Source: Volutella citrinella (taxonomy: Eukaryota; Ascomycota; Sordariomycetes; Hypocreales; Nectriaceae). From it: a DNA stretch of 64,000 bases. Below the pieces are notes generated by a model that saw nothing but the letters and a program-made list of their open reading frames with translations, was not told the origin of the DNA and did not search any database. Where the stretch lies: the NCBI GenBank assembly GCA_034401135.1, contig JAWZSP010000011.1:186001-250000 (forward strand), written 5' to 3'. Shown in pieces: positions 16,331 to 28,066 of the stretch (the first letter of the stretch is position 1; each line of letters starts with the position of its first letter). A program made the position numbers and the translations under genes.

Positions 16331-17011
16331 TTTAAACTACTAGTTACTTTATTTATTAAAATTTTATAATTTATAATATTATAATTATATTTCTTTATAA
16401 AGGGGTTACTTTATACTTTTTTTTATATATTATAATAATAATTCTATTTTATAAAATCTATTTAAATATAAATATATAAGCTAGTAGTAATAAAACTATT
16501 ATTAAACTAACTTTTATAATTATATAGATTACTATTAATTTAGCTATTATAATAAGTTTTTTAATTAATATAGAGATTGTAATTAGAAATTTAACTTTTA
16601 GTTTAAAATATAATATATCTATTTTATAATTAGCTTAATTAAACTAAATCTTAGAACTGGATTTATTATATCTTTATTTTAGCTAAGTAATTAGTAATAT
16701 TTTATTTTATATCTTAGGTTATCTTTTACTCTTTTTTTAAGTCTATTAATTAAAGTGTCTACTTAACTAAAATAATAATTTAGCTTTAATTATAAAGAAT
16801 CCTTTATTTAATTTTTACTTATAATTAAATTATTTTTTAAGGTTTATATAATTGCCTACTTTTAAAGCTATTATTTTACTTTCTGACTTTAAATTAGGGA
16901 TTATAGGTTTTAATATAATATAAAAATACTTTTCTAGTCAAGCTGTCTAATTATTTAAATCTTTAGCCTTTTATAAAAAAATATTATTCTCTTATTATAA
17001 CTTTTAAATTT

Positions 17012-17344
17012 ATTAATATAAATAATAGACTTTAAATAAATATTAGTAATTATTACTATCTTTTATAGAAACCTATTATAGAGTAACTAAACTTAAGTAA
17101 AAAGCGAAATTTTATATAACTTTTAGTAAGAGAATTTTATAAAATAAATAAAATCTAAATTAATTAGTAATTTAATTAAATAAAAATAAAAGAGTTTTTA
17201 AATAGAAAAAGATTAAAAAAGAGGGAAAACTCTTATTAATCTTAAGTACTAAGTAAATTTACTTTTTTTAAATTACTAACTTAAACACCTAATTAACTAA
17301 TCCAGCCTAACTATTAAATATTAATATAATCCAGCTGTTATATA
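17012..17344 (+). repeat. direct repeat copy B (LTR-like, RIP-degraded)
   Basis: Partner of 4120-4455 in the same orientation. This copy keeps slightly more G and C (for example 'aagcgaaatttta' and 'tccagcctaa'), so the two copies were mutated independently. It is followed from about 17426 by less mutated DNA beginning TGTCAGAAC. Confidence 0.7.
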
Positions 17345-17425
17345 GTATATTTATATAAAAGCTATAATAGCTAATTAAAAAGGATAAGTATAATAGTAAG
17401 ATATAATTAAAATATATACTAAAAG

Positions 17426-17830
17426 TGTCAGAACTTGATGCTAATACACAGTACGTAAACTATATAATAAAGTAGAACTATATAATTCTAGTTATATAGA
17501 ATAATAAGAGAATCAATTAATTAGGGACGATTATTATAATTATAAAACAATTGTAGTAATTATTAATTACTCAATTGATAAGTAATCTAAGTGATTATAA
17601 ATTAGTATATAGTTTTTTAGAAAAGTGTATATTTAGTATAAGCAGCTCTCTAGCTATTAATATAACTTAGTTATTTTAATCACTACTACCTAGCAACCTT
17701 TAACTATTACTAGATATAATAGCGACCTATATTAGTTACTACTTAATAGTATTATCCTATCCGCTTTACTAATATAAATCCCTAGTACTTTTAATATAGG
17801 TTTATATAGTTAGGACTACTTTAATTATTA
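17426..17830. other. less-mutated island starting TGTCAGAAC, possible LTR remnant
   Basis: The segment lies between direct repeat copy B and inverted arm 2 and retains CA, TG and CG. It opens with TGTCAGAACTTGATGC; retrotransposon LTRs usually begin with TG, but no matching second copy was found in the window. There is no coding potential. Confidence 0.35.
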
Positions 17831-17835
17831 TAAAA

Positions 17836-20028
17836 AGACTTAAGTAACTTACTTAGAAAATTTTAATATATAATTATAATTAGCTATAATTATTAAAATA
17901 AGATAAAATAAGCTAGATTAATTAAAAGACTTTATTAATAATATATTAAAATAAGTAGCTTAATAGTACTAAATATACCTTAAAACTATCTAAAATATAA
18001 GTAGACCTTAGTTAAAATATTATAAAATATATTTAAATATAAAACTTAATAATCTAAGATAATTAATTAAATAAGATATAATATATAGTAAAGATATATA
18101 TTAAAATAATTAAAATAAATATAAAGAAAGTAATACTTAAGGACTATAATATATTAAAAAGAAAAAATTTCTATTTTTAAAGTAAAAATACTTATTACTT
18201 AAGTAACTTAAAGACTTAAAATAAAGATAGATATAAAAAATAAATATAAATACGACTAATTAAATATAATAAATTAGCTCTAACTTAAAGAAAATCCTAT
18301 ATTTAGTAACTTAAAAATAACTCTTTTATTACTAAAGTATTTATAAATAATAAAACCTAGTAATATAATTATTCTTAATATAGCTCTTAGTAATATTAAT
18401 CTATTTTTTTAAATTCTTTTTAAAAATTAGCTTAAATATAAAAAGATTATAAGTAATTTTAAAATAATTTAAAAAGTTTATAAAATTAATTTTATAATAA
18501 TAATTATAACTATTTTTATAAATAGTATCTTAATTATATAAAAGATAAAGTAAAAGGCTCTTATTTTAATAAATAAAAAAGTAGCTAAGTATAAAAAACT
18601 AGTTATAATTAAGGCACTTATATTAAATATAATTAATATAAGAACCTTTATAAAAATTAATAATTAATATATAAGTATAAAATAGCTAGAATATATAATT
18701 ACTAAATAATATAATAATTATTATAAAAGTTAAAGTATAATAATAATAAGTTAATAAGTTAATTTAATTAAAATATATAATAAAGAGCGCCTTAATATAA
18801 TTAAAGTAAGTATTTAGCTAAGTAAAAAAATACCCTTTTAAATAAATATACTTAACTAGAATATAAATAGGATTTAGTAAAGTCTTTATAATATATTAAG
18901 TAGTATAATAAAGATTAGATAAGTTATTAATAAAAGTCTATTAGAACCTAAAAATACTTTTTAAAACCTTTTTATTATTAACTTCTTAAAAAGTAAGATA
19001 ATAAAATATTAGTTAATTAATATAATTAAAGCTAAGATAAGAGCAGATTTATATATTAAAGAAACTAAAAGTCTATTAAAAAGAAAATAATTAGTTATAA
19101 TAAGATTAGAATAATTAAATAGAGTATTATATAGCTAGAGTTATTAAAATTAATATTTTTAATTATTATAAACTTAGTTTAATAGCCTTAAGTACTAAAA
19201 TACTAAGTTAGTTAAAAATCTTTAATATATAACTCTAATTTTATAATCTTAAAGATATTTAATAAATTCTTATACTTTTTAATATATAATTTTTTAAAAA
19301 TATAAAGATTAATAATAATATAAAAATAAAAGAAAGCCTTAAGTACTTTTAAGTTATAATTTAAAAATATTATAATAAAGTTATTTATAATAATAAAGAT
19401 AAAGTTAATAATAAAAAAAAAGAGAGAAAAAGAATAAAAAAAGAGTAAAAAGAATAAAAGTATAAATAATAAAAAGCTAGACTTAGTAAGTATATAGCTA
19501 GTAATAGTAAATTATAACTATAAGTTTACTTAAAGAACAGCTCTCTTTTTAATATAAAGTAAACCCCCTCTCTTTTTAATAATAAATATTTTAACTTTTT
19601 AATATATATAAACTGCCTCTCTTTTTTACTTCTTTTTATTATTATTTTATTTAATCAGGCTCTTTATTAAACTTTTCAATCTAGTATACTAAGCTTAATA
19701 AAATATTATAAACCTAAAGTATAAAAGTTAACTTTATATAAAAAAACTCCTAAAAGTATTATAATATAAGTACTAATTTACTACTTTTTTTTAATTTAAT
19801 TTAAAAAGAAGATTTAGTAAAAAGAACTTTTATTAAAAAACAGTTTAGTAATCTTACTAATTTTTATTATTAATAACCTGCCTTTTTTAAACTTTATAAA
19901 ACCTAGAACTTTATTAATAATATTTTTAAAATTATAAATCTAAAATTAGCCTTTTTTTTCTTTAATAAAGTACTTATATAAAACTACTTTAAGAAGATTA
20001 AGTATATTAATAATATTTAAGTAAAGTA
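17836..20028 (-). repeat. inverted repeat arm 2, ends at the composition boundary
   Basis: Reverse-orientation partner of arm 1. Its outer end coincides with the switch to normal base composition at about 20028: 'aagtaaagtac' is still repeat and 'cgtgacgttag' is not. The matching arm 1 sequence starts at about 6719. RIP-type changes fill the arm up to the edge and are absent beyond it, so mutation did not visibly spread into the flanking DNA. Confidence 0.8.
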
Positions 20029-20172
20029 CCGTGACGTTAGACGTTGGGTAACTGAGTCGGCTTTGCGCAAACTGTTGTGATTTGAACCATTCGTAAGTTC
20101 GTTCAATTTCGATTTGCACCTACATAACCGTGCCTGCAGACTTGTGCATCGGGGCCGAACATACGCGCCTTT

Positions 20173-20400
20173 TCAATCAGGATCAACCATCGGCTGATAT
20201 GGGGTGAGACAAAGCAGATCCCGTCCCGTCAGCTGAGCGCGAATCTTTTCTACCTCCTCTCCAGTTCTTTCAACAATAGGAATTTTAATAAGGTAGCCTT
20301 TCTCGTACGCCTCAGCCACATCGCTTAAGGCGACCTTCCCGTTGCGGTCACGTCCGACAGCCTTCACAGCCACCACCTGAGGTTTGCTCCACCCTGTCGC
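20173..20400 (-). CDS. unidentified exon or gene fragment
   Basis: An open frame on the minus strand ends with a stop at 20173 and opens just inside a stop at 20401-20403. It has no ATG; the only starts are GTG. A CAG acceptor-like triplet sits at the upstream edge, so this could be the last exon of a gene whose other exons are lost or lie upstream. The translation is charged and non-repetitive, ending PYQPMVDPD, and looks like real protein. I do not recognise a family. It is the first open frame after the RIP block, about 150 bp from the boundary, so a truncated gene is plausible. Confidence 0.3.
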   Translation of the reverse strand, partial: ATGWSKPQVVAVKAVGRDRNGKVALSDVAEAYEKGYLIKIPIVERTGEEVEKIRAQLTGRDLLCLTPYQPMVDPD

Positions 20401-21743
20401 TTACCCGACACAAATCCTTCCCTCAGCCTCACACAAGACATTTATTATCGAGATGTGGAGTTATGATATGATGTCAACGAATCCTCCCTATGCCTCGTGA
20501 CCAATGAGCTACTGAGCAAAGGCAGCGGGGTATCTCAGAAGACGTAGAGTCGGACTGGGTCTGCGAACAGCAGTGTGCTGGGAACAGACGGTCTTGCGGA
20601 TTTCTACGTTGTGGTTCGGTATTTTTTGGTTTCTCTTAAACCTAGGAGGCCTTGATGGTCTTGTGAAGCCTTCTTATTTGTTAGCCCTGGGCAGTTACTG
20701 CTGGTAGTTGGAGTAAATTGTTTCACGAGGAGATGTTAGTAAATGCACAGTTTCTAGGTGAAAGCCATCAGCTATTCCCAGGCTCTGACTAAACAGCAGT
20801 AAACGATGTCCGATGGGCTTACTACATAAATTAATAGCAGATACCGCGATTCCTAACTTCATTCTACGTTCTGTTTAAACGTCTTTGCTTCCGGCTTGCT
20901 GGAAGATCGGTTGTATTCGTAGTTTCAAGGTGTAGGGTAAATTGACTTATATGGTCTACTGGACGCATCGGCTACAGTACCCCAGCGCCATGAAACCAAA
21001 CGAAACCAGAATCAACTGTGAGGTTTCGTAGGCATATACTTCTATTTGATTATCTCGGTTGGTGCTGGGTAATCATCGCCTCTCTTGATCCACGAAAGGG
21101 AGATTGTTGTTGGTCGTGTTTGCTATGGTATGTGTTGATCCACTTGGTCTAGTTTCCAGCTTCCCGATTAGTGGCTGGGACAGAACGAAATCCCCGCAGG
21201 CATGCGTGGGAGGCGTAGACATTAGCGCGGATTTCCACCACTTGTAGAGATCTCTCTCTAGTGTCATGCCCAGCTCTGCGTAGTGTGGCTGCCACTGCAC
21301 CCACCTTAGTACTTTAAATTAACAACAACCCACATCCTCAACCAACGCCCCAACCGCAGGACCCGGTATTAAAGGTTGCTAGCCTAAACAACCCAGATCT
21401 AGCGACACACTGAAATTACGCTTACTTCTTTATCGACTCAACGTGTCACCGCTTGAGCCGATTTATCACTAGCGTCCAGAACCAGAGCCTCCTATTGGCC
21501 GGTGCTTTTTCTGCCCCTCTGCCCATCGGGGTAGCAATCGATAGTTCACTCGCTAGCGTCGACTAAATATTGGCAGCTGAAGTTCTCCCCTATTCAGTAG
21601 GTCTTGGCTTCACTTGCTTTCTGAGACATATCTTGCACTTTGCACTTTGCACTTCGCATCTCGTTTTTTTCCTTTCTATCCTTCTTATTCAGTCATTCTT
21701 TACGTGGCGGACGCGTCACACATTGCTCTCCCACTCCATCGCC
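20401..21743. other. intergenic, no supported gene
   Basis: Normal base composition with stops in all frames. The only open frame (21073-21300, minus, 75 codons) lacks any recognisable feature. The last few hundred bases should contain the promoter of the gene at 21744; pyrimidine-rich runs occur at 21640-21700. Confidence 0.5.
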
Positions 21744-22769
21744 ATGCATCTACGACACTCGTTTTACGCCTTCGCGGCGACTTCATCGCTCTTTAGCACA
21801 GGATTTGCAAAGAAACCGTGCCAGGCGCCTACTTCCCACCCTTCATCGTTGACGACATTCGCCACCTCCATAGTTTCACAAAGCGATGGAAGCCTTTCCG
21901 CATCAGCATCCAGTGTTACCATCTCTCTGAGCGACGCTTCCGACTCTGAGACTGCCTCCGTAACTGCTACCTCTGAAGCATCAATTGAAACATCTGATGC
22001 CTCCACGTCGCAGCACGACATTTCAACATCGGAGGGTGTATCAACCACACAGGATACTACATCAGTGACCGTGGAATACACTACAACAACTGCGGAGGAA
22101 ACCACATCCACGACTGTGCAGGAAGAGACATCTACGACCGAAGAGGCAACCACAAGTGCAGAGGAAACCACATCTGCGACCACGGAGGAGATCACAACCA
22201 CCACGGAGGAAACTACGACGGCGACTACGGAGGACATTACGACTACTACGGAGGTGGCCACATCCATGACTACAGAGTCGACCACAACTGCAGAGACAAC
22301 CACGTCAACAGCGCCTTTTGGTATCCCTACGGGATACCTCCGCGCTCTCAGCTCTGCCAATAACGACATCGTTGGCAAGGCTGTTCAAATGGACACCATC
22401 GGCGCTAATGGCGGTTTGTCCATAATGACGTTTAACCCTGGCTTCAGTGTAGGCTATGCTGCCCGCAAGGTTACGCTGGACGCAAATACCAACCGCCTGA
22501 AGGTTGCTGGCACTGAAATCTACGTTTTTGGAGTTTTGCCTAGCAATGGCGTCAACGTTGTGTACACTGGTCTCAGCCCCATCTCGGTTGCATCGTACGT
22601 CACATGCGACATCCCAACTGCACAGGGCCAGGCTTTGCAATGCAAGCTTGAGACTGATGGTTCTCCTTTTCACTTCCTGGTCGAGGCAGCTAATAGCCAG
22701 AGTCACCTGGCTGGTTGGGACAAGCCGTCGTCGACTGGGTTAGTTGTTGTTGAATTAACTATTGATTAA
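21744..22769 (+). CDS. Ser/Thr-rich mucin-like secreted protein
   Basis: This is a single-exon gene of 341 codons. The chosen start is the ATG in the context 'cgccATGc', which gives an N-terminal secretion signal (basic MHLRH, then a hydrophobic stretch to about residue 22, FSTGFA). The open frame continues upstream only through non-ATG codons. Residues about 30-190 are Ser/Thr-rich with imperfect Thr-Thr-Glu-Glu-type repeats (ETTST, EETTTA), expected to be heavily O-glycosylated. The last 150 residues form a compact non-repetitive domain with two Cys (CDIPTAQGQALQC). No hydrophobic C-terminal GPI signal is seen, so the product is probably secreted or loosely wall-bound. Adhesion or surface coating is a guess from composition. 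A long antisense frame across the repeats is an artefact of the repetition. Confidence 0.75.
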   Translation: MHLRHSFYAFAATSSLFSTGFAKKPCQAPTSHPSSLTTFATSIVSQSDGSLSASASSVTISLSDASDSETASVTATSEASIETSDASTSQHDISTSEGVSTTQDTTSVTVEYTTTTAEETTSTTVQEETSTTEEATTSAEETTSATTEEITTTTEETTTATTEDITTTTEVATSMTTESTTTAETTTSTAPFGIPTGYLRALSSANNDIVGKAVQMDTIGANGGLSIMTFNPGFSVGYAARKVTLDANTNRLKVAGTEIYVFGVLPSNGVNVVYTGLSPISVASYVTCDIPTAQGQALQCKLETDGSPFHFLVEAANSQSHLAGWDKPSSTGLVVVELTID

Positions 22770-22973
22770 GTCACTGTAAAGATAGAAGGCTTAGCTCAGG
22801 GTCTGGGTTAAGTAATACAATCTATTACTTAATATGTGTAATCAATGTAAAATATATCTTGTATTAAGATAGAAAAGTATTACTAGTCAATAGATCGCAC
22901 GCTATCTTAAAGGCCGCCAAGATTCTTTATCATCGCACCTGAGTTGATGTCCAGCCTTTGACTTTCCCTGATA

Positions 22974-25900
22974 TTACTGGGCGGCAAAACACTCACAAAA
23001 ACATTGCAAAAGTGGTAGACAACCTCCGCCCCCATTACCTGCAGGATCAGCCTGCACACCAGCAGCAGGACCGATATCAAGAGGCCCTACGGGATTGCCA
23101 GCATTGGCATTCACTCCCCCCGGGTTCCCTATATTGGCACCCGCATTAGGAACAACTTGTCCGCCAGCCGCGGCGACATTGGGAACCTGTGCCGCGTTCA
23201 AGGCCAGTTGTTTTGCAGCATCAGCAGCAGCGTACGCCTTGCCAGCGACTAGACCCCCCGAGACTGCCCCGAAGACCGTATTGAAAACGAGCGACATGGG
23301 GTCGATAGGCCGTTTGTTCACAACCGAAGTCGCGATGCCTCGCCCAAAGCCAATGCCTCCGCCAGCCAAAGCGCCCCAGGTCCTGGCCGCCGCGACACTG
23401 CCTGCTCTTGCGCCAATCGCCGCTGGGACCGCCGCCGCCGCCAACCCAAAGATAAAATCTACCGCAATTTCACCCAAGCCGTACCTCTTGCCCGAGACAA
23501 GGGCGCGTATCCCGCCTTGGGCGACACTGCCGAGCGCGCCTCCAGCGCCAGCAGCGAGCACGACGTTACCACCTGTCGCCCACATTGTGGCCGCAAAGGC
23601 GCCGATACCGACTACAATGCCAGCAACCAGTCCGGCCAGCTCGGCCAGCCATGCGGGAGCGTGGCCTTGGGGATCGAAGAAATTAATGGGGTCGCCTTCG
23701 CAGTACGCGTACCGGTTCTCCATGTGGTATGTGTCCATGGAGATGAAGGTCTTCTGGCGCGGATCGTAGAAGCGCGAACGCAGATAGATGAAGCCACTCG
23801 CCTGGTCTGTATACTCTTGTCGATAGCCAAAGCTCGAGGTAATGCCTGTCGACGATGACGAAGACGAGCTGCTCGCCTTGCGTTCTCCGTAGGCATTGTA
23901 GCTGATTTCTGCTTCCTTGTCATCTGACAGGAGCATCGTCGTCGAGCGTTGCTGGTCCAGATGATAGGCCGGGGGCTCCGAATTCGAGTATTCAGCCAGC
24001 ACGCGGCCTCCATCCGACAAGACTGATGTCTGGCGGCTCGTTTGTCCCGGGCTGCTTACTCCCATTGCGTTGACGTGGCCCAGGCTATGGTACAAGGTCC
24101 GAGAGTCATCGCCATTGGCGTTGTTCCAAAGCGTGTCGTCTGCATGGTACGTGAATCGACTCTCTGGACTGGACGGAGAACCCGTCGAGAGAAGCCGATC
24201 AAACGAGTCAAACGAATACGAACGGCCAGTGTCATCAGCTACCAGCCTGCCGTCGGCATCATACGTAAAGTCTGCGTCGACCCTCTGGTCGATGGCGTTG
24301 AATGACCTGTTTGTGACACTGCCATTGTCGTCTACGGCAATCATGTTAGAGTTTCCATCGTAGACGTATTTTGTCGTGCGCTTCTCCGGCACCGTAGACA
24401 CTTCTTGGATGAGCTGCCCCAGGCCGTCGTAGGAAAACTCAAGAGACTGGTCCAACTCTAGCTTCTCTGGGTTCTGTGCCGATTTCATCGTCGTTTGTGA
24501 TTGCAGAAGTTGTCGGCTGTTCCTCGTATAGACGGTGTCAAGAAGCACATGCGAGTCGGGCCGCTTCACAGTCTCTTGTCTGACATGTCCAAATCCATCT
24601 AGTGTCACGGAGCGTGTGTATTGCTGCTTCCCCTTGACTTCGAATCCAATGAGTTGGTTTTTGGCATGATTCACTGCCCCATACTTGTACGAGACAGTAT
24701 CATTGAGACAGACGCGACGTTCGATGTGACCAAACTCATCGAATTTCGTCTCGCGTGACACACCAAAGACATCAATGTCCTGAATAATCCGGCTTGCTTT
24801 GTCGAGCACATACGTCTGAGTTCGGCCATCCTCGTACGTGACTGATGTGAGTGTCCCGTCCAGCGAGTGCTGATACTTCATGGTGTGCCTCGTCGTCTTC
24901 TCTTCCCGCTCAATACCTGATATTCGTCCAATGCAGGCGTACGTCAGACGTGTAGACTCCGTCGGACCAATGTAATTGATAACTTGACCGGCTGCATCAA
25001 ACTCAAAGCGCAAGGTGTTGCCGCTGAATCTTTTCGTTGCAACCTTCCAATTGTTTCCATTGTACGCGTAGGATTCGTCTTGGCCCAGTTGATTGCGCAG
25101 CGTTGAGAGCCTGTTATTCGCGTCATACAATGTCACTTGCCCATTCTTTGAAAACACTCGTCCATCAGAGTAACTCGTCGTCTTCTTCCACGAGTAGACG
25201 TTGCCGAATAGATCATGGCTATATTGGCGCTCAACAGAATCCTCACCCTTGTCGCCTTGTCCGGCTATGGACTTGAAAGTCACTGATGAGTCCGCATCGT
25301 AGCGGATCGACTCCTTTTTCAGGACTTTCTTCGATTCTGGCTCCTGTAAGGATACCTGAGACGTAGTTTCTTGAATCTTCCTTCCATGCCCATCGTGCTG
25401 GGTATCGAGCGCCAAAGCGTAGTTGGATGCCGTATCGTTGGTGTCGGGATATCGAACTTGCCGGGTGATATTTGCCGATCCATCAAGGAATGATACCATG
25501 CGAACCTCACCATTCAGAGTCTCAGTTTTGCTGAGCCCAACATCGTCATAGCTGACCACCATCACGTTGCTGTCGGAATCAATAGTTTGGACGGGTCTGT
25601 TGAGTGCATCATAGCTATGCGATGTTGTCAGGCCGAGAACATCGGTTGTGCTTTTGGTCCGGCCAAGGTAATCATAACTTGTCGCACTGAGTACTCGGGT
25701 CGGCTCTGAGGAAGGCCGAGTTGAGTCTCCATTGTCAGCCTCTTGGACAATGCGACCCATGGGATCCAAAGTTTTGAGTTTGGAATAACCGAGGAAGTCT
25801 GTTGTCAACTGGCAATTGGTTGAAGCGTTGATTGTATAGACAGTTTCCGTCTTATGACCGAGAAAGTCGGTGTGCGCAACCAGCCGGCCAATCCTATCAT

Positions 25901-27788
25901 ACTCAAACGATTCCGACTGCCCAAGAGGCAGTTTCTTACTGATGACGGGCCCAGAGTTGATCCTAACATTGTGTTGAATCACAGTCGCATTGTCAAAAGC
26001 ATCAAGCTCGGTGTATGTATAGATGCCAGACTGGAATTCATGCCTGAAGTTCTTAGTCACCGATGCTGCTGACCCTTCGGGTACCGGAAAACCGTCGGCC
26101 CACCGCAGAGACTCAGAAGTCTTCCTGCCAAGGCCATCGTAAGAGAAAAGTCGTTCCTTCCACGGCTTCATTTGATGTTGGCTGTCAGATCCATCAATGA
26201 AACCTTGGTGTGAGCTTCTGATAGCCTTCTGGTCGTCTGTCAACACAAACTTGGTGTGATATTCAGACCCCGTGACTTTGTCAATGACAACGTCAGACTC
26301 TGGGGCCTGGATACCCATTGCGTTGTTGTGTACGTCTTTGTTGTTTGCTTCTTCTCTATAAAGCCTGAGGAATCTGAGCCGATGGCATACGTGCCCTCGA
26401 GACTAGACAGCATGTTTCCAAACTCGTTGTATGTGAACTGTACTCTGTGCATTGGCAGGTAGGTTCTGGAAGACAGATTGGGTGTTTGATTGCGTAATTC
26501 CTGAATCTCAGTTGGGTATGAGTAGGCTGCTGAGCGAGCATGGAGATCAGGATGAATCGCGCCGTAGGTAAACTTTGTCTGGTACGTCGGCTTCGAAGAG
26601 CCATCCGTATTTAACAGGTACTGCTCCTGGCGGACTGGCAAATGCAGATAGTTGAACCAGGTTTCGGATATGGCAAGTACATTGCCTTTCTCATCAAAGC
26701 TCTTCTTAACAACATCGTATCTAGAATTCGTTAGCGCATTTCCAGAGCAATGTGTGTCTGTCTTGTTTAACTCACGTATAGTTTGACGTGTTATTCCCAC
26801 CATCCATCAAACTATCACTGAGACCACCCATCTTACACCCAATTACTCGTGCGGTGAAGGTTGCTTTAGTTGTGAGTGTACCATAGTAGTAGGTCGTGTG
26901 TTCCATGAGGGCGCCGGAGGCATCTCGACGCCAGTAGTCTTGGACTGCTGGAATCGAACCGGGGTTGCCGTTTATGTTGAGGTAGTCAATGCCGTGGTAG
27001 GTAAAGATGGACTGGAGGCCTGTAGGATAAGTGATCTTGGAAATTGTTTGTTTGCCCATTGGGTATTCGAACTTGGTTTTCAACGCGGTAGATTCGGTTT
27101 CCAGGAGAGTAGTAACACTGCGGACACCACTAGTCCCACAATCGACAATGGTCTTCGATCCATCTGGACAGGTGATTGTTATTTCTCCTGAACCTGGGTT
27201 GTAATTGAAGACAACTTCTTGCCGCCACGAATCCACAATTCTCTCTAGTCTGGCCGACAGGATATTACCAGTATCTCCGGGTTTGTAGATGTAGTATGTC
27301 AGGTTGCCAAAGATATCGTAGTGTTCTACTGGCTTTCCATTTGGGTCAAAGTAGTCAGTAGATCCATCAGGCATGCGAAGTTTGTACCCATACGTTCCTG
27401 ACCTCCCGGATGGCAGTGGCTTCGGGCTGCCAAAGCGCTCAAAAAGCATACCATGGTCGTTGACATAGCGCAGTCCTGAAGCATACAACTTTGAGTCCTT
27501 CCATGTACTGTCAATGACGTAGGTGGCCCCCTTTATAGTGAGGGTTTTCCCAAAGAGAACATATGGAAGCCTCCAGCTCCAGTTGGCGGGGAGCCCAAAG
27601 GTCCCGGCGCATCCGTTGGCGTAGAAAAGTTCAAGAGTCACATCTGCAGACTCTCGAGTTCCTTTCAGTTTGACAAGTGGCAGGATGTAGTTGAGGCTGC
27701 CTGTGTTTGGGTTGATTGATTCGTGCTCAGCTCCCACGATATTCGCGAATGCTTGAGAACCAAGATACTGGCCACTGATGGAAGTCAT
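22974..27788 (-). CDS. RHS/YD-repeat protein with polymorphic-toxin-like architecture
   Basis: Exon 1 is 26776-27788 (start ATG at 27786-27788). A 55-bp intron follows (26721-26775, GTGAGT donor, GCTAAC branch, CTAG acceptor). Coding then continues on the minus strand to a stop at 22974. The body has many YD-type repeats (YDGLGRKTSE, YDYLGRTKST, YDALNRPVQ, YDGLGQLIQE), then the RHS-associated core (YLRSRFYDPRQKTFISMDTY, then NRYAYCEGDPINFFDPQGH). After the core come about 190 residues rich in Gly and Ala with GxxxG-like hydrophobic stretches and a Cys-rich tail. RHS proteins form a shell around a C-terminal payload in bacterial toxins. No secretion signal is visible. Between about 26320 and 26400 the frame shifts with no normal-sized intron, so this copy may be damaged. 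Role and target are unknown; origin by transfer from bacteria is inferred. Confidence 0.75.
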
Positions 27789-28066
27789 TTGAGAAGCGAT
27801 TTTGTGATTGGCGAATCTCGCAGTTGGTGGATCAAGAAGAGTGTAGAGCAGGCTTGGAATGTGCTTGTCCGTCTTTCCCTAGAGTCTGCGGCAAGTGGGC
27901 CTTATGAGGCTTTACATGACCTACTCTGTCAGTCAAAAAGACTATCCCACCCTTTTCGAAACCATGTGAACAATAATTGACCAAAGAAGAACCAGGCGTG
28001 AACCGTGGCAAAGCTGAGCAGCTCTGAAACCATGTCCTATCGAAGGCTTTTCGATAAGGAGGAGCA

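Larger units (their letters stand above)
1..20028. repeat. RIP-mutated A/T-rich repeat block
   Basis: The tract is almost entirely A and T. The few remaining C residues are nearly always followed by T or C, and the G residues preceded by A or G. CA and TG dinucleotides are almost absent while TA is very abundant. That is the footprint of repeat-induced point mutation (CpA to TpA on both strands), a process confined to filamentous ascomycetes. No reading frame beyond about 70 codons survives, and the longest (2084-2290) is low-complexity Phe/Ile/Lys/Leu. The block is best read as stacked, inactivated transposons. Their families cannot be recovered by eye. It changes abruptly to normal composition at about 20028. 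Confidence 0.9.

Noticed and set aside
21764..22378. 204-codon minus-strand frame
   Set aside because: It is the mirror of the Thr/Glu repeat codons of the mucin-like gene and reads as Val/Ser repeats.
23095..23769. 224-codon plus-strand frame
   Set aside because: Antisense to the Gly/Ala-rich end of the RHS gene; Pro/Ala composition follows from that.
26950..26960. tRNA B-box-like GGTTCGATTCC on the minus strand
   Set aside because: It lies inside RHS coding sequence with no A box or cloverleaf around it.
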